Assembly: GCA_029861675.1 (NCBI GenBank)
Contig: JAOTYV010000024.1
Coordinates: 1-27,114 of the forward strand
Length of the DNA: 27,114 nucleotides
Reading direction: 5' to 3'
Origin: Alphaproteobacteria bacterium
GTDB taxonomy: Bacteria > Pseudomonadota > Alphaproteobacteria > UBA8366
Shown: piece after piece, positions 22,677 to 27,114 of the stretch
Layout: each line of letters starts with the position of its first letter
Position numbering within the stretch: the first letter of the stretch is position 1
Program-made: the position numbers and the translations under genes
Notes under the pieces: generated by a model
The model's input: only the letters and a program-made list of their open reading frames with translations
Databases searched by the model: none
Told to the model about the DNA's origin: nothing

Positions 22677-23600
22677 ATGAAATATGGCATCTCTCTTATC
22701 GTTCGCGGCGCCGACGCAACTCCGGCGAAGCTGACCAATGCGGCCGAACGCGCCGACGCCGCCGGACTCGACGCGGTCTGGGTCAGCGATCATCTGATGA
22801 TCCCGAAACAAACCGTCTCCCGCTATCCGGGCCGCGCGGACGGGCAGATGCCCGACGCCTGGAAGACGACCTACTATCAGCCGTTCAGCGTGCTCAATTA
22901 TCTCGCCGCCAAGACGAAACATGTGCGTCTCGGCCAAAGCATCCTGGTCCTGCCGATGCGCAATCCCATCGAGGTCGCGGCGCAAATCGCGGAGATGGAC
23001 CAACTGAGCGGCGGCCGGGTGAATTTCGGCGTCGGTGTCGGCTGGTTTGCCGAGGAATTCGCGGCGCTCGGCTATCCGTTCAAGCAGCGGGGCGCGCGGA
23101 CCGACGAAGGCTTGGCGATCTGCAAGGCGCTGTGGCAGGACGGACCCGCCACCTTCGAGGGCCGCTTCTTCCAGTTCGAGAACGCCCATGTCGGCCCGAA
23201 ACCGGCGCAGCGGCCCCATCCGCCGATCTATGTCGGCGGCAATTCGGATGCCGCGGTGCGGCGGGCCGCAAAATACGGCGACGTTTGGCATCCGCTTAAA
23301 CCGACCCCGGAACAATTGGTGGCGGACCGGCCGCGGCTTCACGCGGCGCTGGAAGCGGAAGGACGTTCAGTGAATGATTTTCAGATTGCGCCGAAGCTGG
23401 CGCTTACCTTTCAGGACGGGCCGCCGGCGGACGGCCAGGCGCCCACGCAAGGGCGCCCGCAGGACATTATCGACGCGCTCCAGCGGTATCGCGATGCCGG
23501 GGTTACGGAGATCTGTTTCGACGTTGCGACCGAAACCGAAGCCGAGGTCCTCGACACCATCGAGCACTTCGTGCAGGAAGTCCGCCCGAAACTCGAATAG
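22677..23600 (+). CDS. LLM-class (luciferase-like) flavin/F420-dependent oxidoreductase
   Basis: A 307-residue TIM-barrel protein of the bacterial luciferase-like superfamily, resembling the TIGR03619/Rv2161c-type group. Typical segments are AERADAAGLDAVWVSDHLMIP (23-43), KHVRLGQSILVLPMRNPIEVAAQIAEMDQLSGGRVNFGVGVGW (about 80-122), the EFxALG(Y/V)PFKxRGARTDE helix and HPPIYVGGNSDAAVRRAAKYGDVWHP. The family uses FMN or F420 to oxidise or reduce diverse small molecules; cofactor and substrate cannot be told from sequence. Strong ribosome site GGGAGG. It converges on the thiolase gene with a 16-bp gap that holds only a 4-bp hairpin. Confidence 0.9.
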   Translation: MKYGISLIVRGADATPAKLTNAAERADAAGLDAVWVSDHLMIPKQTVSRYPGRADGQMPDAWKTTYYQPFSVLNYLAAKTKHVRLGQSILVLPMRNPIEVAAQIAEMDQLSGGRVNFGVGVGWFAEEFAALGYPFKQRGARTDEGLAICKALWQDGPATFEGRFFQFENAHVGPKPAQRPHPPIYVGGNSDAAVRRAAKYGDVWHPLKPTPEQLVADRPRLHAALEAEGRSVNDFQIAPKLALTFQDGPPADGQAPTQGRPQDIIDALQRYRDAGVTEICFDVATETEAEVLDTIEHFVQEVRPKLE

Positions 23601-23616
23601 GCCGGGAATAATCGGC

Positions 23617-24783
23617 TTAGCGAAGCGGCTCCAGGATGCTCACGTAATTCGCGACGCCGGCGCCGCCCATGTTGAAGACACCGGCGAGTTTCGCGCCCGG
23701 GATTTGCATCCCGTCCGCTTCGCCGCGCAACTGCATGGCCGCCATGACGTGCATCGACACCCCGGTTGCACCGATCGGGTGGCCCTTGGATTTAAGCCCC
23801 CCCGACGCGTTGACCGGCAATTTACCGTCTTTCTGCGTCCAGCCTTCCTGGATCGCGCGCGCGCCTTCGCCCGGCGCGGTCAGCCCCATCGCTTCGTATT
23901 CCATCAGCTCCGCGATGGTGAAACAGTCGTGGGTTTCGACCAGACTCAAATCCTCAAGCGTGAGCCCGCCCTTTTCCAGGGCGCCCGACCAGGCCTGCGC
24001 CGCGCCGTCGAGAAACGTCATGTCGCGCCGGCTCATCGGCAGGAATTCGTTGACGTGGTTCCGCGCGCGGAAAATCACCGCCTTGTTCAAGGAGAGCGCG
24101 GTTTCCGTATCCGCCAGCACGACCGCCGCGGCACCATCGGACACCAGCGAACAATCGGTGCGTTTGAGCGGGCCGGCGACGAGCGGGTTCTTGTCGGAAA
24201 CCTCGCGGCAGAATTCGACGCTGAGGTCTTTTTGCAGCTGCGCCCAGGGATTGGCGCAGCCGTTCTTGTGGTTCTTCGACGCGATGCGTGCCAGCGCATC
24301 CGTCTGATCGCCGAATTTCTGGCTGTATTGCTGGGCGATTCGGCCGAAAACGCCCGCGAAACCTCCCTCGATCTCCGCCTCTTCCTTCAGGTAGGCGGCC
24401 TTCATCAGGATGCCGCCGATTTCCGGTCCGGGGGTATCGGTCATCTTTTCGACACCGACGGCGAGCACGATCCGGCCTTGCTTGGCTTCGAGACAATTGA
24501 GGCCTTGATGGATCGCCGCGGATCCGGTGGCGCAGGCATTCTCGACCCTTGTGACCGGCTTGAACCGCAGGTCGTCATGGGCCTGCAATACCAGCGAGGA
24601 CGCGAAATCCTGGGCCGAAAATCCGCCATTATAGAAGCCGATATAGACCGCATCCACGTCGGCCGCCGAAACGCCCGCATCCACGAGCGCATCGCGCGCG
24701 ACCCGAACCAGCAAGGATTCCGCGTCGTCCCCCTCCAATTTGCCGAATTTCGAATGCGCCCAACCGACGATACAGCCCGTCAT
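23617..24783 (-). CDS. SCP2-type thiolase/acetyl-CoA acetyltransferase-like protein
   Basis: A 388-residue thiolase-fold protein. The acylated cysteine is Cys84 in ENACATGSAA, and the active-site His335 lies in NASGGLKSKGHPIGATG. The second catalytic Cys of classical thiolases (CxGGGxG near the C terminus) is replaced by NMGGAGVAN, as is usual in SCP2/lipid-transfer thiolases. HDCFTIAELMEYEAMGL is another signature of this subgroup. Such proteins cleave or form beta-ketoacyl-CoA, or act as aldol-type lyases on side chains together with a small OB-fold (DUF35) partner. No DUF35 gene is adjacent here, so it probably acts as a thiolase on its own. GGAG is 9 nt before the ATG. It is transcribed divergently from the yjgN-like gene. 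Confidence 0.9.
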   Translation of the reverse strand: MTGCIVGWAHSKFGKLEGDDAESLLVRVARDALVDAGVSAADVDAVYIGFYNGGFSAQDFASSLVLQAHDDLRFKPVTRVENACATGSAAIHQGLNCLEAKQGRIVLAVGVEKMTDTPGPEIGGILMKAAYLKEEAEIEGGFAGVFGRIAQQYSQKFGDQTDALARIASKNHKNGCANPWAQLQKDLSVEFCREVSDKNPLVAGPLKRTDCSLVSDGAAAVVLADTETALSLNKAVIFRARNHVNEFLPMSRRDMTFLDGAAQAWSGALEKGGLTLEDLSLVETHDCFTIAELMEYEAMGLTAPGEGARAIQEGWTQKDGKLPVNASGGLKSKGHPIGATGVSMHVMAAMQLRGEADGMQIPGAKLAGVFNMGGAGVANYVSILEPLR

Positions 24784-24825
24784 TTCGCTTCACTCCACGA
24801 ATAATCGATCACAATTAACAGGATT

Positions 24826-24866
24826 GGTTAATAACCCATTGTTTTTTAAGTGAATTTTAATTCACT
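24826..24866. promoter_or_regulatory. Palindromes in the thiolase/yjgN divergent promoter region
   Basis: AGTGAATT (24849-24856) and AATTCACT (24859-24866) form a perfect 18-bp dyad with a 2-nt centre, in an AT-rich tract. GGTTA/TAACC around a single A (24826-24836) lies 12 bp to the left. Both are in the size range of dimeric repressor operators and are 40-85 bp from the thiolase start. Confidence 0.5.
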
Positions 24867-24954
24867 CGCGACAAAATAAGATCGCTACCATAGCAAACCG
24901 ATGGTCCTAGCGTCGACTCAATCCGGCGCATTGCCCGAAAACGATTGCGATAAT

Positions 24955-24980
24955 CCCGTATATTGGATTTTCATTACGGG
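24955..24980 (+). promoter_or_regulatory. Leader hairpin directly before the yjgN-like ribosome site
   Basis: CCCGTA (24955-24960) and TACGGG (24975-24980) are exact inverted repeats, ending one base before the GGGGAG ribosome site (24982-24987). If transcribed, the hairpin could affect ribosome access. It is short (6 bp, 14-nt loop). Confidence 0.3.
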
Positions 24981-24995
24981 TGGGGAGATCGCTGG

Positions 24996-26291
24996 ATGAC
25001 GGATACTCTCGGCCGAAAACTTAATTTCCGAAGCGATGTCGCACGCGCCCATGTCGAGGCAAGGGCGCGGCCCGCCGCCAGAATGATGGTCAAGGAATCG
25101 CCGGCCTATGACGGCGGCGCGCGGGAATTGTTCCCAATCGTGATGTTGAATCTCGTGCTCAACCTGATCACTCTCGGCCTTTATCGATTCTGGGCCAAGA
25201 CGCGGATTCGCCGGTATTTTCTCTCCCGCATTTCCTTTCTGGGCGATCGTCTCGAATATACCGGCACCGGTAAGGAGCTTTTTTTCGGCTTTCTGATCGT
25301 CTTGGCTGTGCTGGCGCCGATCGGCGTCGCCTTCGAATTCCTGGGTCAGTACGCCATGAGTCAGAGCCTCCGAACTTTCGCCATCGTACAGTTCACATAC
25401 GCCCTGCTATTCTATTTCTTGATTCAGGTCGCCGTTTACCGCGCCCAGCGCTACCGTTTGTCGCGCTTCAACTGGCGCGGCATTCGCGGCGCGCAAGGCG
25501 GCTCCGCGATGCTTTACGCGCTGTTCGCCATGATGTGGAGCGTCATCACATTGCTCACACTCGGAATCGCATACCCGCTGATGCGGCGCTCCTTGCAGGG
25601 ATACAAGATAAATAACGCGCGATTCGGCGATGAAAGTTTCCATTTCGAGGGCGGCGTGGGTCCCTTATTTCTCGCCTGGATCCTGCCCTGGACCGGGCTG
25701 GCACTCCTGATCACCCCCTTTGTATTGACGGGAATAGAGCAGGCCGGCGCCGTCACCGTCGATTGGCAACAACTCGCCAAGGATCCGAAAGGCCTGTCGG
25801 ACGTCTTCGTCCATTGGCAGCTCGCGCCGGCCGGTGTTTTGGTTTTTTTGATAACGAAGTTCTGGTATCGCGCCGCCGAAGTCCGCTATTTCGCCAACCG
25901 CACCGTGTTTGACGAGCTTCGCTTTACCTCGAGGTTCAAAGGCATCGAACTCTTCCTGGTCTATTTACTGTATGTATCGCTGATGGCCGCGATATTATGG
26001 GGGGCATGGGCGATCTCGAGTGAGTTGGCCGTCAGCGCAGAGGCCGCACGCGCGCTCGGTATGAGTGCGATAAATCTGCAGTTCGTCGTGTTGGCAATCA
26101 CGATCATTCCCGCATTGTTCCTGCTCGGTGCGTTGCAACCGATCATCGTGCAGAACCTCCTGATCCATCTCTATTGCAAAAGACTAATTGTCAGCGGCAG
26201 CTTTTCGCCGGAGAGACTGCTGCAAAACCAACTGGACGTTCCGCAGCGGGGCGAAGGTCTCGCCGATGCGCTCGATATCGATGCCTTCTGA
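24996..26291 (+). CDS. YjgN/DUF898-family membrane protein
   Basis: A 431-residue inner-membrane protein with several hydrophobic helices and three related segments: LGLYRFWAKTRIRRYFLSR...DRLEYTG (about 56-90), LGIAYPLMRRSLQGYKINNARFGDESFHFEG (about 190-222) and a more diverged TKFWYRAAEVRYFANRTVFDELRF (about 286-310). Each has the pattern of aromatic-basic residues, a RFG/DxLxF turn and a following helix, so the protein seems built from three DUF898 units. The start ATG 24996 is used because GGGGAG lies 8 nt before it; an in-frame ATG at 24963 lacks this. The gene overlaps the M48 peptidase by 11 bp, an association seen in many proteobacteria. Function is unknown; a role with the peptidase in membrane-protein quality control is inferred. 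Confidence 0.9.
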   Translation: MTDTLGRKLNFRSDVARAHVEARARPAARMMVKESPAYDGGARELFPIVMLNLVLNLITLGLYRFWAKTRIRRYFLSRISFLGDRLEYTGTGKELFFGFLIVLAVLAPIGVAFEFLGQYAMSQSLRTFAIVQFTYALLFYFLIQVAVYRAQRYRLSRFNWRGIRGAQGGSAMLYALFAMMWSVITLLTLGIAYPLMRRSLQGYKINNARFGDESFHFEGGVGPLFLAWILPWTGLALLITPFVLTGIEQAGAVTVDWQQLAKDPKGLSDVFVHWQLAPAGVLVFLITKFWYRAAEVRYFANRTVFDELRFTSRFKGIELFLVYLLYVSLMAAILWGAWAISSELAVSAEAARALGMSAINLQFVVLAITIIPALFLLGALQPIIVQNLLIHLYCKRLIVSGSFSPERLLQNQLDVPQRGEGLADALDIDAF

Positions 26292-27114
26292 AGCCGAAAT
26301 CTCCTATCCCGCCCGGTTTACCGACGGGCAATCGGCGGGCCAAATCGCTGTAACGGTCCGTCCCACCACCGTGGGTCTCGCAATCGCAACCGACGACGGC
26401 GGGGCGATGGACGTCTGGGACTGGCCGCAAATTCATCAATTGGAGAAGACAACCGCCGGCCGGCCCATTCGGTTGGGCAACCGGACGATCGGCGGGGCCC
26501 GGCTTACCGTCGACGACCACGCGATTGTGCCCCTCTTGGAAAATCGCGCGCCGCACCTGCACAGCGATCCCCTGACCCGGGAACGCGTCAAGGCAATGTC
26601 GGCGTTCGGCGGCGCAGTCGCCGCGATGATTGCCTTCGCCATTTGGGGTATCCCGCTCCTGGCAGGCCCGATCGCCCAGTTCGTCCCGGTCTCCTGGGAG
26701 GAACGGGTCGGCGACGACACGATTGAGATCGTCAATAAGTTGTTGGCCGGCGGCAAGAAAATGTGTGCCGAGCCAAAAGGTCTGGAAATTCTCGAAAAAT
26801 TATCCGCCAAATTGGTGGGATCGACCGACACGCCCTATAACATTCAGGTATCGGTGGCCAACGGCAAACTCGTGAACGCCTTCGCCGTTCCGGGTGGGCG
26901 GGTCGTGCTTTTTCGAGGCTTGATCGAGAAAGCGAAATCGCCCGATGAAGTCGCCGGCGTCCTGGCCCATGAATTGGCCCATGTTATCCACCGGCACCCG
27001 ACACAGGGCCTCGTCGCCTCGGTCGGCTGGTCGATGCTGCTGTCGGTCTTCTCCGGCGGGGCGGCCATTTCAAACGAGGCCCTGGCGCGCCTCGCGGGCC
27101 AGGCCCGCGAGGCG
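26281..27114 (+). CDS. M48-family zinc metallopeptidase, 3' end beyond the window
   Basis: Frame open from ATG 26281 to the window edge (278 codons, no stop). Residues about 8-95 form a small beta-rich N-terminal domain (YPARFTDGQSAGQIAVTV...IRLGNRTIGGARLTV), followed by one membrane helix (about 108-134). The peptidase domain begins near 150; the zinc-binding HELAH is at 230-234 (HEXXH), preceded by FAVPGGRVVLFRGLIEKAKSPDEVAGVLA, typical of M48 (HtpX/Oma1/BepA-like) enzymes. The third zinc ligand (a Glu further on) lies outside the window. The ATG overlaps the yjgN-like gene by 11 bp, so translation is probably coupled. Likely a membrane-tethered quality-control protease. Confidence 0.92.
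   Translation, partial: MPSEAEISYPARFTDGQSAGQIAVTVRPTTVGLAIATDDGGAMDVWDWPQIHQLEKTTAGRPIRLGNRTIGGARLTVDDHAIVPLLENRAPHLHSDPLTRERVKAMSAFGGAVAAMIAFAIWGIPLLAGPIAQFVPVSWEERVGDDTIEIVNKLLAGGKKMCAEPKGLEILEKLSAKLVGSTDTPYNIQVSVANGKLVNAFAVPGGRVVLFRGLIEKAKSPDEVAGVLAHELAHVIHRHPTQGLVASVGWSMLLSVFSGGAAISNEALARLAGQAREA

Noticed and set aside
1..27114. CRISPR array, IS element, phage or integrated-element boundary
   Set aside because: No regularly spaced repeats, transposase or integrase genes, or tRNA-linked direct repeats are visible. The two dispersed 69-bp copies are too few and unspaced for CRISPR.

Overview
The window is a gene-dense, GC-rich (roughly 60% or more, by eye) stretch of a Gram-negative chromosome, most likely an alphaproteobacterium (Rhodospirillales-like is my guess from gene content; the sequence does not name the species). 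There are 20 intact or partial protein genes, one clear pseudogene and one possible micro-ORF. I see no rRNA, tRNA, IS element or CRISPR array.

Layout. (1) 1-3460, minus strand: selA-selB, the selenocysteine synthase and selenocysteine-specific elongation factor, coupled through a 4-nt TTGA overlap. (2) 3461-4753: a 511-bp non-coding stretch with an orphan 11-bp hairpin, then a TorF/Gcw_chp-type outer-membrane porin gene broken by a 20-bp tandem duplication and a separate in-frame TAA. (3) 4847-9652, minus strand: a six-gene operon in the order iron-sulfur subunit, two membrane anchors, flavoprotein, fumarase alpha, fumarase beta. It is a succinate:quinone oxidoreductase/fumarate reductase plus a class I hydratase, so it could interconvert succinate, fumarate and malate. 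The flavoprotein has Cys where covalent FAD normally attaches to His. (4) 10059-18503, plus strand: an ABC importer of the taurine/nitrate/sulfonate type with two paralogous permeases, then a TauD-like Fe(II)/2-oxoglutarate dioxygenase, a 771-aa DUF3604 protein with PHP-like metal ligands, a DUF350 membrane protein and a membrane-anchored trypsin-like protease. This is the best candidate for an undescribed functional unit: import, oxidative cleavage and a hydrolase. (5) 18510-24783: metabolic genes, mostly in divergent or convergent pairs: formate-tetrahydrofolate ligase, D-2-hydroxyacid dehydrogenase, AcuI-type quinone reductase-like/acrylyl-CoA reductase, a luciferase-like monooxygenase and an SCP2-type thiolase. 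(6) 24996-27114: a YjgN/DUF898 membrane protein overlapping an M48 metallopeptidase that runs off the right edge.

The most unexpected non-coding signal is a 69-bp repeat (60 of 69 positions identical by eye) present twice, at 14732-14800 and inverted at 21430-21362. Both copies begin at, and supply, the TAG stop codon of two unrelated genes. One copy carries a perfect 8-bp-stem hairpin and joins a second inverted repeat, so it looks like a genome-specific palindromic 3'-end element. Several other perfect inverted repeats sit in the divergent intergenic regions and are listed individually.
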